Shown piece after piece: positions 34,825-43,608 of a stretch of DNA of 64,000 nt. The stretch is from Saprospirales bacterium GYS_P2D (GTDB lineage Bacteria > Bacteroidota > Bacteroidia > Chitinophagales > Saprospiraceae). The stretch covers positions 737,586 to 801,585 of the forward strand of contig WUUP01000001.1 in NCBI GenBank assembly GCA_009833045.1, in the 5' to 3' direction. Both the position numbers and the translations under genes were made by a program. The stretch's first letter is position 1; every line of letters starts with the position of its first letter. Under the pieces are notes generated by a model that saw nothing but the letters and a program-made list of their open reading frames with translations, was not told the DNA's origin and ran no database searches.

Positions 34825-36563
34825 TCTAAATTCTTAGCGATTACAAAAGTAAACTTCTCTCGATGAGTAGACCCACTCTCAGGTGATAGGAGCTGAACTA
34901 AGGCTACATAGATGCCTGCTGGTAGCACGTCACCATCATGATTATCCCCCTTCCAGGTCCAGCTACCTTGACCTCCTACGATCTCATTATTCAGCAAGTC
35001 TATCATGAGCTGACCTCGGTCATCATATATATTCAGTCTGACGAGATAGTCGAGCTCATCCATCACATAGTCGATCTCGAGTTCATCTTGATAGCCATCA
35101 CCATCGGGTGATATCACAGGAGTCAGTAGCTCCAGCGTCAGTGGCTGTCTCTCCCAGTCAAGTGGGATTCCATTCTCTGCACCAGGTGTCCCATAGTCAT
35201 CTATCGCACTACTCGAGGCCCAGTATCTACCGGGTACTCCAGAGAGGCGCTGCAGACTCACACCCTCTACATCATCCAGAGAGACATGATGATCATCCTC
35301 GTCATAAGCTACCTCATCGATGATGATATCCCCATAGCTCAGCACGATATATCCGCTACCATTATTCATCGGTGGAATATCCGTATCACGCATGCGTGCA
35401 GGATCCCCAAAAGGATATCTATCGACGATATCATCAATATCTTCTGTCAGGCAGATCAGCTCACCAGGCGCCAGCATCTCCGAGAGATTGATGTTTCTCT
35501 CTTGGTTATTATCTGTATTACTGAGTGACCATCCGATCAGTGAGTAGGGATTATCACTTACATTTTTGAGCTCTATATAGTCAGCACCATCATCGGTAGG
35601 ATTGAATAGGATCTCATTGATCAATATATCTCCAAAATCTGGCACAAATGGCACCAAAAAAGTCAATGTGGTATCTGAGAGATTACCATACCAATCAGCA
35701 ATCCGTGATAATGACACTACATAGCTCTGTCCATAGATCAGCTCTTCATTAAGTCGTATAGACAGACTATCATCGGACTGATCAAGCTCAAAATCCACCA
35801 ACGGATCTATGGTGACCAAGGACTGATCAGTCAGTTGGATGTACTCATCCCATATGATATTTAGTTTATTCGATAGCAAGTCGCTCTGGATTATCTGAGG
35901 GCCCATCGTGTCGACTCTCATCTCACCAAAATACAGGTCATCAAAGTAAAATCTATCACTGCGAGTGCTCGTATATTGGCATTCTATACCCAAAAAGCCA
36001 GATATAATTGACACATCATCATCCACTGAGACTCTCAGTTCCTCCACGTATAGTCTTCTACCAGTATAGTCCGTATAGATGATCCATTGTCCATCCAGAT
36101 AATCGACACGTAGGCTGAGTCTCACGGGCGCTGTTGCTACTGCACCTATTTTGGCTATAGCCAAAATATCCTCAGATCCATCTATACGCTGATATAGCAT
36201 CAGCGCATCCTCACTCCCAGACTCTCCGATATGCAGATAGTATGCGTCGAAAACAGACAGCTGCTCTTCCTGTGACCAGAGATATATGTCTATGCCGTTA
36301 GCCCCAGAGGGGGCAAAATCCAACTCGAGATCTATCTCAAATGACATACCCTCTGACCACGATACTGGATGAGCTAATACAGCACGACCGCCCTGTCTAT
36401 CCATCAGCCGTAGACGCTGCTCCTCTACGCCAAATAGCTCAAGATCACCAGTCCAATCAGCGTTCAGTCCTCGATCAGCGTTAGAAAAGTCGAGACTAAA
36501 TTGGCAAAGGGCTGATGTGCAGCTTGTTAATACCAGAAAGAACATCCAAATTTGCGAGCTCAT
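34821..36563 (-). CDS. secreted lamin-tail-domain protein with T9SS type B (gliding-type) C-terminus
   Basis: 580 residues from the ATG at 36563, which places a signal peptide at once (MSSQIWMFFLVLTSCTSALCQ); an earlier ATG at 36608 adds 15 unlikely residues. After cleavage: a beta-sandwich region (DFSNADRGLNADWTGDLELF on), a bacterial Ig-like stretch (PQIIQSDLLSNKLNIIWDEY), a lamin-tail domain at about 305-430 (ILINEILFNPTDDGADYIEL, LIGWSLSN, APGELICL), then a C-terminal gliding-type domain (VISPDGDGYQDELEIDY, WKGDNHDGDVLPAGIYV). The last domain directs proteins through T9SS. A cell-surface or secreted role is likely. Overlaps the acetyltransferase gene by 4 bp. Confidence 0.88.
   Translation of the reverse strand: MSSQIWMFFLVLTSCTSALCQFSLDFSNADRGLNADWTGDLELFGVEEQRLRLMDRQGGRAVLAHPVSWSEGMSFEIDLELDFAPSGANGIDIYLWSQEEQLSVFDAYYLHIGESGSEDALMLYQRIDGSEDILAIAKIGAVATAPVRLSLRVDYLDGQWIIYTDYTGRRLYVEELRVSVDDDVSIISGFLGIECQYTSTRSDRFYFDDLYFGEMRVDTMGPQIIQSDLLSNKLNIIWDEYIQLTDQSLVTIDPLVDFELDQSDDSLSIRLNEELIYGQSYVVSLSRIADWYGNLSDTTLTFLVPFVPDFGDILINEILFNPTDDGADYIELKNVSDNPYSLIGWSLSNTDNNQERNINLSEMLAPGELICLTEDIDDIVDRYPFGDPARMRDTDIPPMNNGSGYIVLSYGDIIIDEVAYDEDDHHVSLDDVEGVSLQRLSGVPGRYWASSSAIDDYGTPGAENGIPLDWERQPLTLELLTPVISPDGDGYQDELEIDYVMDELDYLVRLNIYDDRGQLMIDLLNNEIVGGQGSWTWKGDNHDGDVLPAGIYVALVQLLSPESGSTHREKFTFVIAKNLD
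36149..36166. repeat. second copy of the 18-bp GCTATAGC palindrome, inside a gene
   Basis: TTTTGGCTATAGCCAAAA, identical to 15525-15542, encodes part of ILAIAKIGA in the lamin-tail protein gene. Confidence 0.7.
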
Positions 36564-36631
36564 AAATCGAAGATATACGAGATTGGATTGATTTATGTAA
36601 GAAGTCATTTAATTAATATAAAGTCATCATC

Positions 36632-37621
36632 ATGAAAATCGCTGTAGTAGGAGTCACTGGTTTAGTCGGTGGCGTCATGCAAGAAGTGCTAAAAGAAAGA
36701 AAGGTACCTATCACAGAATTTCTCCCAGTAGCCTCGGCTAAGTCTGTAGGCAAGGAATTAACATTCGACGGTAAGTCATACAAGATCATCGGACTCGAAG
36801 ATGCTGTAGCCGCTCGTCCTGATATCGCCATATTCAGCGCAGGAGGATCTGTCTCTAAAGCTTGGGCACCAAAATTTGCTGAAGCAGGTACATTCGTCAT
36901 CGACAACTCCTCAGCATGGAGAATGGACGCTGATAAGCCCCTCTGTGTCCCTGAGATCAATGCTAATCAACTCACTAAAGAAGATAAAATCATCGCTAAC
37001 CCTAACTGCTCAACCATCCAGATGGTACTGGCTCTACGTGATATCCATAAAAAATATGGTATCAAGCGCCTGGTCATCTCGACCTATCAGTCAGTGAGTG
37101 GGACTGGTGTCAAAGCGGTCAAGCAGATGAATGATGAGCGTGCAGGAGTAGCTGCAGATATGGTCTACCCGCACCCGATCGATCAAAACTGCCTACCTCA
37201 CGGTGGAGACTTCAATGAGGATGGATATACCACCGAAGAAATAAAGCTGGTCAACGAAACGAGAAAAATCCTCGGTGATGACTCTATCCAGGTCACTGCG
37301 ACAGTGGTCAGAGTCCCCGTACAGGGTGGTCACTCTGAGTCAGTCAATATAGAGACGGTCAAACCATTTGATCTGGCAGATATAGTGACTACACTCGAGG
37401 AGACTGAAGGCATCGTAGTGCAAAATAATCATCAAAACAATGAATATCCGATGCCGCTTTTTGCGCATCATAAAGATGAAGTATTCGTCGGGAGGATCCG
37501 TCGTGATCATTCCATCGACAATGGTATCAATCTCTGGATCGTAGCTGATAATCTCCGAAAGGGAGCAGCAACAAATGCGGTACAGATTGCAGAATACCTA
37601 ATAAAAAACGAAATTGTGTAA
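36632..37621 (+). CDS. asd: aspartate-semialdehyde dehydrogenase
   Basis: NADP-dependent enzyme of 329 residues that makes aspartate semialdehyde for lysine, diaminopimelate, threonine and methionine synthesis. GVTGLVGGVMQEVL at 7-20 binds NADP, the catalytic Cys is in ANPNCSTIQMV near 125, and the terminal GRIRRD and LWIVADNLRKGAA segments are typical. Normal length. A hairpin with a short T run follows at 37636-37660. Confidence 0.96.
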   Translation: MKIAVVGVTGLVGGVMQEVLKERKVPITEFLPVASAKSVGKELTFDGKSYKIIGLEDAVAARPDIAIFSAGGSVSKAWAPKFAEAGTFVIDNSSAWRMDADKPLCVPEINANQLTKEDKIIANPNCSTIQMVLALRDIHKKYGIKRLVISTYQSVSGTGVKAVKQMNDERAGVAADMVYPHPIDQNCLPHGGDFNEDGYTTEEIKLVNETRKILGDDSIQVTATVVRVPVQGGHSESVNIETVKPFDLADIVTTLEETEGIVVQNNHQNNEYPMPLFAHHKDEVFVGRIRRDHSIDNGINLWIVADNLRKGAATNAVQIAEYLIKNEIV

Positions 37622-37635
37622 ACTAAACAGCGTGC

Positions 37636-37660
37636 AAAGAGGCTCGATGAGTCTCTTTTG
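37636..37660 (+). terminator. likely terminator of asd
   Basis: AAAGAGGCTC-GAT-GAGTCTCTTT makes a 10-bp stem with one G-U pair, followed by a short TTTTG. It lies 15 bp after the asd stop. The T run is weak. Confidence 0.55.
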
Positions 37661-37714
37661 ATATTGATTTGTACCGACTGTGTATTATTTGATTTAACTA
37701 ATACTGCGTATATT

Positions 37715-39016
37715 ATGAAAACACGGATAGTCGTCTGGGGAACCAACGAAAATGAAGAAAAACTCCTAATCGGAGTAGAACTGGTAGAAAGGGAGAACAA
37801 AGTCAAAGTACATACTATCTCTCAGGAAGAAGCTACGGAGGAGTTTTATACTAAGATGATGAATATCTGGCGAGAAGGTCAAGAGCTACCTATGCCTGAT
37901 AGTCATACGATCATCGAGCGTGAGCTCTCCATCACCGATAGTCTACTACCGGACAATCTCAAGACACTACGTGGAGACATACTCAATAGAGCAAAAACCG
38001 AATGGCACTTCGTCGTACTCTCGGCTAAGCTCTATGATACATACAACGATGAAATAGAAGAGATCAAAGAACGTGTCGAGCAGCTCACAGGCTGGGACGG
38101 TGGTGTATGGGAAGAAATGAAAGGATTTTGGAGCAAGGTGCAAAAGCAGAGCTCCGAGAAGAACCTATTCAGAAATCACGCTAACGAACTTCGTAATAAA
38201 ACCAATGAGCTTTTTGAGACCATGAAAGGCTACAAAAAGCAAATGAATGAGGAGTTTGATCGTATCAGCAAGGAGCACTTTAGTGAATTCGCTGAGAAGC
38301 TCGATGATATCGAAAATCGTATCGAAAAGGGACTCGGTCTACAACCTATATTCAACGAGCTAAAGGCACTACAAAACTCATTTAAAAAATCAGAACTCAA
38401 CCGTAAGGACCGCAATAATCTGTGGAAGCGAATCGATAATGCATTCAAGACAGTAAAGGAGAAAAAATATGGCGACAAAGGTGGCGAAAATAATGCCATG
38501 ACTCGACTGACTCGTCGCTATGAAGGACTCCTCTCCGCCATCCAAAAGATGGAGCAATCTATCAAGCGAGATGCCAAGGATGAGGAGTTTCAGCTCAAGC
38601 GCATCAATAATACTGATGGGCAACTCGAACTACAGATACGTCAGGCTAAGCTCGCTATGATCCAGGAGCGTGTAGCATCTAAGAAAACAAAGCTTGACGA
38701 CATGCTACGTACCAAAATAGATCTCGAGAAGAAAATCGAAAAAGAAAAGGTAAAAGAAGAAAAGCGCAAAGAGCAGGCTGAAATCGAGAAAGTGAAAGCC
38801 TCTGTCAAAGAGGAGATCGCTGCTGATATCCAACAAGCCGCAGAGAGTCGAGAGGCAGAAGCGGATAAACTTGCCAAGGCAGCCGAAGAACTCAAAACTC
38901 GATCTCAAAGTAAGCAAAAAGTGACACCACCTCCAGTAGAGCTTCCTTCTGATCCGGTATCAGATGATGAGGACAGCGTGCCTCCTCCAGCTAATCCTAA
39001 GGGAGAAGAAGAATAG
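37715..39016 (+). CDS. coiled-coil protein of unknown function
   Basis: 433 residues from the ATG at 37715 (an in-frame start at 37658 would overlap the asd terminator). The N-terminal 110 residues look globular (MKTRIVVWGTNENEEKLLIG, then HTIIERELSI). From about 120 the protein is almost wholly helical and highly charged, with heptad patterns (EEIKERVEQLTGWDGGVWEE, NRIEKGLGLQPIFNELKALQ, then long KIEKEKVKEEKRKEQAEI coils), ending in a proline-rich acidic tail (PPPVELPSDPVSDDEDS). No signal peptide or membrane helix, so cytoplasmic. It resembles Bacteroidota proteins loosely named DNA repair ATPase-like, but no ATPase motif is present. Monocistronic, with a strong terminator. Confidence 0.82.
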   Translation: MKTRIVVWGTNENEEKLLIGVELVERENKVKVHTISQEEATEEFYTKMMNIWREGQELPMPDSHTIIERELSITDSLLPDNLKTLRGDILNRAKTEWHFVVLSAKLYDTYNDEIEEIKERVEQLTGWDGGVWEEMKGFWSKVQKQSSEKNLFRNHANELRNKTNELFETMKGYKKQMNEEFDRISKEHFSEFAEKLDDIENRIEKGLGLQPIFNELKALQNSFKKSELNRKDRNNLWKRIDNAFKTVKEKKYGDKGGENNAMTRLTRRYEGLLSAIQKMEQSIKRDAKDEEFQLKRINNTDGQLELQIRQAKLAMIQERVASKKTKLDDMLRTKIDLEKKIEKEKVKEEKRKEQAEIEKVKASVKEEIAADIQQAAESREAEADKLAKAAEELKTRSQSKQKVTPPPVELPSDPVSDDEDSVPPPANPKGEEE

Positions 39017-39040
39017 GTCAATAAAAACTATTTAAGTATT

Positions 39041-39070
39041 AAAGGGAAGCTCGATAGGCTTCCCTTTTTT
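39041..39070 (+). terminator. strong intrinsic terminator of the coiled-coil protein gene
   Basis: AAAGGGAAGC-TCGATAG-GCTTCCCTTT, a perfect 10-bp stem followed by TTT. With AAA on the other side it can also act on the convergent gene at 39082. Confidence 0.88.
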
Positions 39071-39081
39071 GCTTTTTGGGA

Positions 39082-39474
39082 TCATGGCTGTACATCTCGG
39101 AGATCATTGATGACTGAGAGGCGCTGATTCCAGATGAGGGGATAAAGTATTTCAAACTCGATAGCTGTATTAATGATCGAATTAGAGCTCTGCTCTGCAG
39201 CATAAGATTGCTCGAGAATGTAGGCCTTGCGAGCGGATTTTATATCCCTTTTGGCCAGTTCTTCTTCGCCGAGCATCGTATGCACGTAGGCTCGCTTGAC
39301 ATATCCGAGATACTCGTCAGGGTATTCATCTATGTGATTAGTAAATGCGTCCAGGGCTAACAGATATTGACCTTGTACCAGATTATTATCTCCGATGTTG
39401 ATCCAGTTAGTCTGTGACATGAGCGGTGCCGTCCAAAGTAGGCACCAGATGCAGATAGCTTTGATTTTTTCCAT
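39082..39474 (-). CDS. small secreted TPR-like protein
   Basis: 130 residues from the ATG at 39474, which starts a signal peptide (MEKIKAICIWCLLWTAPLMSQ); an in-frame ATG 14 codons earlier is unlikely. The mature part holds about two TPR units (VQGQYLLALDAFTNHIDEYP, GYVKRAYVHTMLGEEELAKR) and a helical tail. Periplasmic by prediction. It follows the ECF sigma gene by about 150 bp on the same strand. Function unknown. Confidence 0.72.
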   Translation of the reverse strand: MEKIKAICIWCLLWTAPLMSQTNWINIGDNNLVQGQYLLALDAFTNHIDEYPDEYLGYVKRAYVHTMLGEEELAKRDIKSARKAYILEQSYAAEQSSNSIINTAIEFEILYPLIWNQRLSVINDLRDVQP

Positions 39475-39622
39475 AGGACTGAGCTTTTGATGGTTTTTTA
39501 AAAAAAGGCTGCTCACCTAACCAAGCAGCCTTCGAATTATGAAAAGCACTATTACTATATTTTTTCATCAGAGTAGAGAGAGGATATCCGCATCACCCTG
39601 ATAGGAATATTCATCCATTTTT

Positions 39623-40126
39623 TTACTGCATGGCCACTCTATCTTCCATTTGCTTTTTGAGTCGCTTACGAGACAGGTGGATACGACACTTGACGGTACC
39701 GAGAGGCTTATCGGTCTCGTCAGCTATCTCATTGTAGCTGTATCCTGCTCGGAGCATCTCTATCATCTTGCGATCGCTATCTCTCAGGATATCCATGGCC
39801 TGTTCGACCTCCTCAGCAAATAAGCTGTACTCTCCAGCATTATCATCCGCAAACTGATCACTGGCCTGTACTTTCTCACATATAGCTGCAGACGTGTAGC
39901 GTTTACTTCTACGTTTATTACTCAAGAATATATTTCGCATGATCGTAGTCGACCAATTTTTAAAGTTGGTACCAGGTTTAAAAAGATGAATCTTAGATAT
40001 GGCTCGGTACATCGTCTCCTGAAACAAGTCTTCTGCATCTTGATGATCTCGAGTAAAGTACAGAGCTGTCCTCTTGAGATAGGCTTGATTGGGGTTTAAG
40101 GCGAGTTCGATTTCTTTAGTAGTCAT
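39623..40126 (-). CDS. ECF-type RNA polymerase sigma factor
   Basis: 167 residues from the ATG at 40126. Region 2 (AYLKRTALYFTRDHQDAEDL FQE, with a gap added here) contains the typical DAEDLFQET motif near 35-43 and the -10 recognition helix INLF-like TNFKNWSTTIMRNIFL. Region 4 near 105-160 (MIEMLRAGYSYNEIADETDK, LGTVKCRIHLSRKRLK) has the HTH for -35 recognition. No anti-sigma factor adjoins, so control may be by another route, as with many Bacteroidota sigma factors of this group. The targets are unknown. Confidence 0.92.
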   Translation of the reverse strand: MTTKEIELALNPNQAYLKRTALYFTRDHQDAEDLFQETMYRAISKIHLFKPGTNFKNWSTTIMRNIFLSNKRRSKRYTSAAICEKVQASDQFADDNAGEYSLFAEEVEQAMDILRDSDRKMIEMLRAGYSYNEIADETDKPLGTVKCRIHLSRKRLKKQMEDRVAMQ

Positions 40127-40261
40127 AATCTGAGATTTTATTTGTTCAGCGTTACTACTCATAAACATTAATTAATATTTATAGGTTCTGCAATAATACT
40201 TAGTAATTCTTATGCAATACATAAACGATCATTAATGTATTAAGAGTGAAAGTATCTCAAT

Positions 40262-41212
40262 CTATTGAGAGTCGACATAGTCATGGATCTTAAAAACCCG
40301 TAAGACCTCTCCTATCTGATCAAGCTGTCTGGCAGATAGCTCGGATCGCCAGCCGTATAAGATTTGATCCTGATCTCGCTGCGTGATGGCCTCCACAGCA
40401 GTACTGTCACTATGCACTATACCTCGTGAGGGTCGGGCCAATGGCGCCATCATACTCGGCTGATACTTCATATCGACATGCTGACAGATCGACCTGAGGG
40501 ACTGCTCCGTATCACTCACCATGTCTTCATAGCGGATTACCATAGTAGATGGATGTAGCGGATAGTGGTAGATGATATAGTTTTCGAGACACCAGCTCAG
40601 GACAAATCGCAGCAGCTCGCTATCACCGTCCGATATCTGACGGATCATGCCTGTTTGATCAATAGATAGGCTGTTAGCTATTTGTGCTGCTTGCGCAAAA
40701 TCGGATATATAGTGTCTCCAACCATTTCTTATGCGAGAGAGAGCTACAGCTGCTGGATGACGTACCAGATAGATAGCCCTGTCAGATGCAAAATGATCCA
40801 TGATCTCTCGATAGTGATAGTTGAGCTTCTGCAGTTTATGAAAAGTTCGATTGCTGCTGTACCTATAGCTTCCTTTCCTTAGATCTGCATAGTTATAGGC
40901 ATTCCAATATCGCCCTTTACTGATATCATACAAGTATTCTACTACGCCGCTCAGCTGCTCATCAGATAGATCGACATATCGCTCGGCCAGTGAGTCTGGA
41001 GAGAGATGACGACAGAGTAGTGAGGGACTACCATTCACCAGTGAGAAGGTCTCGCTGGCTACTTTGACGCCACGACCAGTGGCCATCATTTCTGTCAATA
41101 GCGTAGAACCTGATCTCGGCAATGCAAATAAAAAGACATCAGGCGCAGACTTCTCATGTCTGTGTAGAGGCCGCAATAGCTGCTTGATTACTATTTTGAT
41201 GGATTGTTTCAT
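40262..41212 (-). CDS. sulfotransferase family protein
   Basis: 316 residues from the ATG at 41212 (an ATG at 41248 gives 12 more residues). Transfers sulfate from PAPS to a hydroxyl or amine. The 5'-phosphosulfate loop is FLFALPRSGSTLLTEMM near 27-43, and the 3'-phosphate motif is YLVRHPAAVALSRIRNGW near 140-157, with the conserved Arg and Ser. The C-terminal segment MVIRYEDMVSDTEQSLRSIC is also typical. Cytoplasmic. The acceptor could be a polysaccharide, lipid or small molecule; no sulfation genes are adjacent. Confidence 0.86.
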   Translation of the reverse strand: MKQSIKIVIKQLLRPLHRHEKSAPDVFLFALPRSGSTLLTEMMATGRGVKVASETFSLVNGSPSLLCRHLSPDSLAERYVDLSDEQLSGVVEYLYDISKGRYWNAYNYADLRKGSYRYSSNRTFHKLQKLNYHYREIMDHFASDRAIYLVRHPAAVALSRIRNGWRHYISDFAQAAQIANSLSIDQTGMIRQISDGDSELLRFVLSWCLENYIIYHYPLHPSTMVIRYEDMVSDTEQSLRSICQHVDMKYQPSMMAPLARPSRGIVHSDSTAVEAITQRDQDQILYGWRSELSARQLDQIGEVLRVFKIHDYVDSQ

Positions 41213-41351
41213 GCCTCCACCAAGGTAGCGCCTATAGATCAGAAGCATGAGTTGATTTCTGGGAATTTGAGTGTGTCATCAAGCTTGAACAATAAATCAT
41301 GTTAACAGCTCGACTTATCCATTAAATTCTTCATCTCGCAAGAGAGATGAG

Positions 41352-41359
41352 TACCTTTG
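41352..41359 (+). promoter_or_regulatory. -7 promoter box of the rlmB operon
   Basis: TACCTTTG matches TAnnTTTG. It lies after the ATG at 41347, so that ATG is unlikely to be the start; the in-frame TTG at 41383, 23 nt beyond the box, fits. Confidence 0.55.
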
Positions 41360-41382
41360 TTCTTTTATTCAAATTTTATCTA

Positions 41383-42135
41383 TTGAGATCAGAAAAGCCC
41401 AATTCACAATTAGTCTATGGACGAAATCCTATCATCGATGCCATTGAGTCCGGCAAGACGATAGAGAAAGTATTCATCAAGGATAGCCTGACCGGTGATC
41501 TGGAGAAAGAAATCCGGGCACTCTGCAAGGCACATGATATTCCGCTCAAGCGGGTCCCTCTGGTCAAACTCGATAAGCTCACTCGAAATAGAAATCACCA
41601 GGGACTGGCAGCATTCACCTCATTGATATCCTATCAGCGACTCGAGGATGTCATACCGCATCTCTATGAGCAGGGAGTCTCGCCGATGATCATGATACTG
41701 GACAACATCCAAGACATACGAAATATCGGGGCTATAGCTCGGTCCTGCGAGGTACTCGGAGCTCATGCTATAGTACTCAGCGGAAAATATGTCGGCACCA
41801 TCAACGAAGATGCCATCAAAACATCAGCTGGTGCCTTATATCGCATCCCTGTCTGCAAAGAGAAAAACTCTCTCAATGCCATCGACACACTTAATGAGTA
41901 CGGTATCAAAGTAGTCGGCACCTCCCTCAAAGCAAAAAGTCCACTGCAAGGAAATCTAAAAGGACCAATCGCTGTTATAATGGGGTCAGAGGATGACGGT
42001 CTGCACATCACTATCGAGCACAAATGCCAAGAACTGGTCAAGATCCCTCAAGTAGGTGACACTGACTCTCTCAATGTATCGGTAGCGGCAGGCATACTTC
42101 TCTACGAACTGTACTTACAAAACATCAAAGCTTAA
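41383..42135 (+). CDS. rlmB: 23S rRNA (guanosine-2'-O)-methyltransferase, SpoU/TrmH family
   Basis: SPOUT methyltransferase of 250 residues, using a TTG start at 41383; family members begin just before the QLVYGRNPIIDAIESG segment, and the ATG at 41347 would precede the -7 box. The N-terminal substrate-binding domain covers 1-85, and the knotted SAM-binding domain has NIGAIARSCEVLGAHAIVL, AVIMGSEDDGLH and VSVAAGILLYEL. It methylates a guanosine (G2251 in Escherichia coli) in the peptidyl transferase region; other TrmH-type members act on tRNA. First gene of an operon with the TraB/GumN lipoprotein and gamma carbonic anhydrase. Confidence 0.9.
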   Translation: MRSEKPNSQLVYGRNPIIDAIESGKTIEKVFIKDSLTGDLEKEIRALCKAHDIPLKRVPLVKLDKLTRNRNHQGLAAFTSLISYQRLEDVIPHLYEQGVSPMIMILDNIQDIRNIGAIARSCEVLGAHAIVLSGKYVGTINEDAIKTSAGALYRIPVCKEKNSLNAIDTLNEYGIKVVGTSLKAKSPLQGNLKGPIAVIMGSEDDGLHITIEHKCQELVKIPQVGDTDSLNVSVAAGILLYELYLQNIKA

Positions 42136-42154
42136 TAAAAAACATATCACTCTG

Positions 42155-43078
42155 ATGAGATATTCACTTTTTGCACTTTCGATCATAGCCTCGCTCCTAT
42201 TCTCATGCAAGTCTGCCAAGGATAGTGTGCAAGAGATGCCTACCAAAAAGCAAGAACCATTAGCTAACTCACTACTGTGGGAGATCTCTGGCAATGGATT
42301 GGCTGAGAGCTCTTATCTATTTGGTACGATACATATCATCAATAAAGAAGACTACTTCCTGCCAGAGGGGACGCTCAGCGCTATCGATCAAAGTTCTGAT
42401 GTGGTATTTGAGATCGATATGACCGAGATGAATGATATCTCTAAAGTGATGCCTCTTATGCAAAAAGCATTCATGGAAAATGACTTGACACTGAAGGATC
42501 TACTCAGCGAAGAGGAATACGCATTGGTCAATGATCACTTTCAGGGTATGGGACTCCCATTGATGTTCATGGAGCGTATCAAGCCGATGTTTTTGACAGT
42601 ATTCGCCTCTGGCGATATCAATCCTGGTGATCTACAGAGTGGCGAAGTAAAATCATACGAAATGGAATTCGCTGAGATGGCACAAGAGTCCAATAAGACC
42701 ATCGGAGGACTTGAGACGATCGAATATCAAATTTCTATTTTTGATAGTATCCCATACACGGAGCAGGCTCAGATGCTCGTCGAGTCTATCCAGTCGTCTG
42801 ATCTGGGTGATGATCAGTTCAAAGAACTCGTCGATCTATACAAGCAGCAAAATGTCGCTCAACTCTATGAGATGATGAAAGGAGACGAGAGCATCAATGA
42901 GCATGAAGATGTACTGCTCATCCAGCGCAACAAAAATTGGATCCCGGTGATGTCTGAGCGTATGGCCTCTACTAAGACTTTCTTTGCGGTCGGAGCAGGA
43001 CACCTCGGAGGCCCAATGGGAGTCATCAATCTGCTCCAAGAAGCAGGCTATACCGTCAAGCCAATGGTCAAATCATAG
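42155..43078 (+). CDS. TraB/GumN-family lipoprotein
   Basis: 307 residues. The N-terminus is a lipoprotein signal peptide (ALSIIASLLFSCKSAK, Cys18). The body is of the TraB/GumN (Tiki-like) family, with SYLFGTIHIINKEDYFLP near 51-68 and the terminal FFAVGAGHLGGPMGVINLL near 280-298. The conserved GT.H and GAGH motifs are the metal-binding histidines of the family, whose eukaryotic members are metalloproteases; whether this one is a protease is not known. Starts 19 bp after rlmB and ends 4 bp before the carbonic anhydrase start. Confidence 0.9.
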   Translation: MRYSLFALSIIASLLFSCKSAKDSVQEMPTKKQEPLANSLLWEISGNGLAESSYLFGTIHIINKEDYFLPEGTLSAIDQSSDVVFEIDMTEMNDISKVMPLMQKAFMENDLTLKDLLSEEEYALVNDHFQGMGLPLMFMERIKPMFLTVFASGDINPGDLQSGEVKSYEMEFAEMAQESNKTIGGLETIEYQISIFDSIPYTEQAQMLVESIQSSDLGDDQFKELVDLYKQQNVAQLYEMMKGDESINEHEDVLLIQRNKNWIPVMSERMASTKTFFAVGAGHLGGPMGVINLLQEAGYTVKPMVKS

Positions 43079-43082
43079 ATCT

Positions 43083-43598
43083 ATGGCCAATATCATATCG
43101 GTAAGACAAAAAACACCCATCATACATGACAGCTGCTGGGTAGCTGATGACGCAGTGATCGTAGGCAATGTCACGATCGCAGAGGAGTGCAGCATATGGT
43201 TTAAGTCAGTCATCAGAGGCGATGTCTGCAGTATTCAGATCGGTAAAAAAAGTAATGTCCAAGATGGCGCCATTATTCATGGCACCTATAATAAATCAGA
43301 ATCCATCATCGGAGACAATGTCTCTATCGGGCATGGGGCCATCCTACATGGATGTCACATCCATGATAATGTCTTGGTGGGTATGCGAGCGGTGGTGATG
43401 GACAATGTGATCGTGGAGCCGAATGTAATCATCGCAGCAGGAGCTGTAGTATTAGAAAATAGTCACCTCAAGTCAGGCTACATATACGGAGGCACTCCTG
43501 CTAAAATACTCAAGGAACTGGATCCAGAGAATCTACAGTTTCACATCACACGTACAGCAGATGCTTACGTGATGTATTCTGGTTGGTATCAAGAATAA
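43083..43598 (+). CDS. gamma-class carbonic anhydrase family protein
   Basis: 171 residues of left-handed beta-helix hexapeptide repeats (VIVGNVTI, IQIGKKSNVQDGAIIHGTY, IGHGAILHGCHIHDNVLVG). Residues expected in the gamma family are visible: Arg and Asp in VIRGDV, Gln in NVQDG, and the three histidines in IHGTY and GHGAILHG. Trimeric cytoplasmic metalloenzymes of this type hydrate CO2, though many are inactive relatives (PaaY, YrdA). The true start is at 43083; an upstream frame start at 42984 lies in the previous gene. Third gene of the rlmB operon. Confidence 0.92.
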   Translation: MANIISVRQKTPIIHDSCWVADDAVIVGNVTIAEECSIWFKSVIRGDVCSIQIGKKSNVQDGAIIHGTYNKSESIIGDNVSIGHGAILHGCHIHDNVLVGMRAVVMDNVIVEPNVIIAAGAVVLENSHLKSGYIYGGTPAKILKELDPENLQFHITRTADAYVMYSGWYQE

Positions 43599-43608
43599 TC
43601 TACACGGC

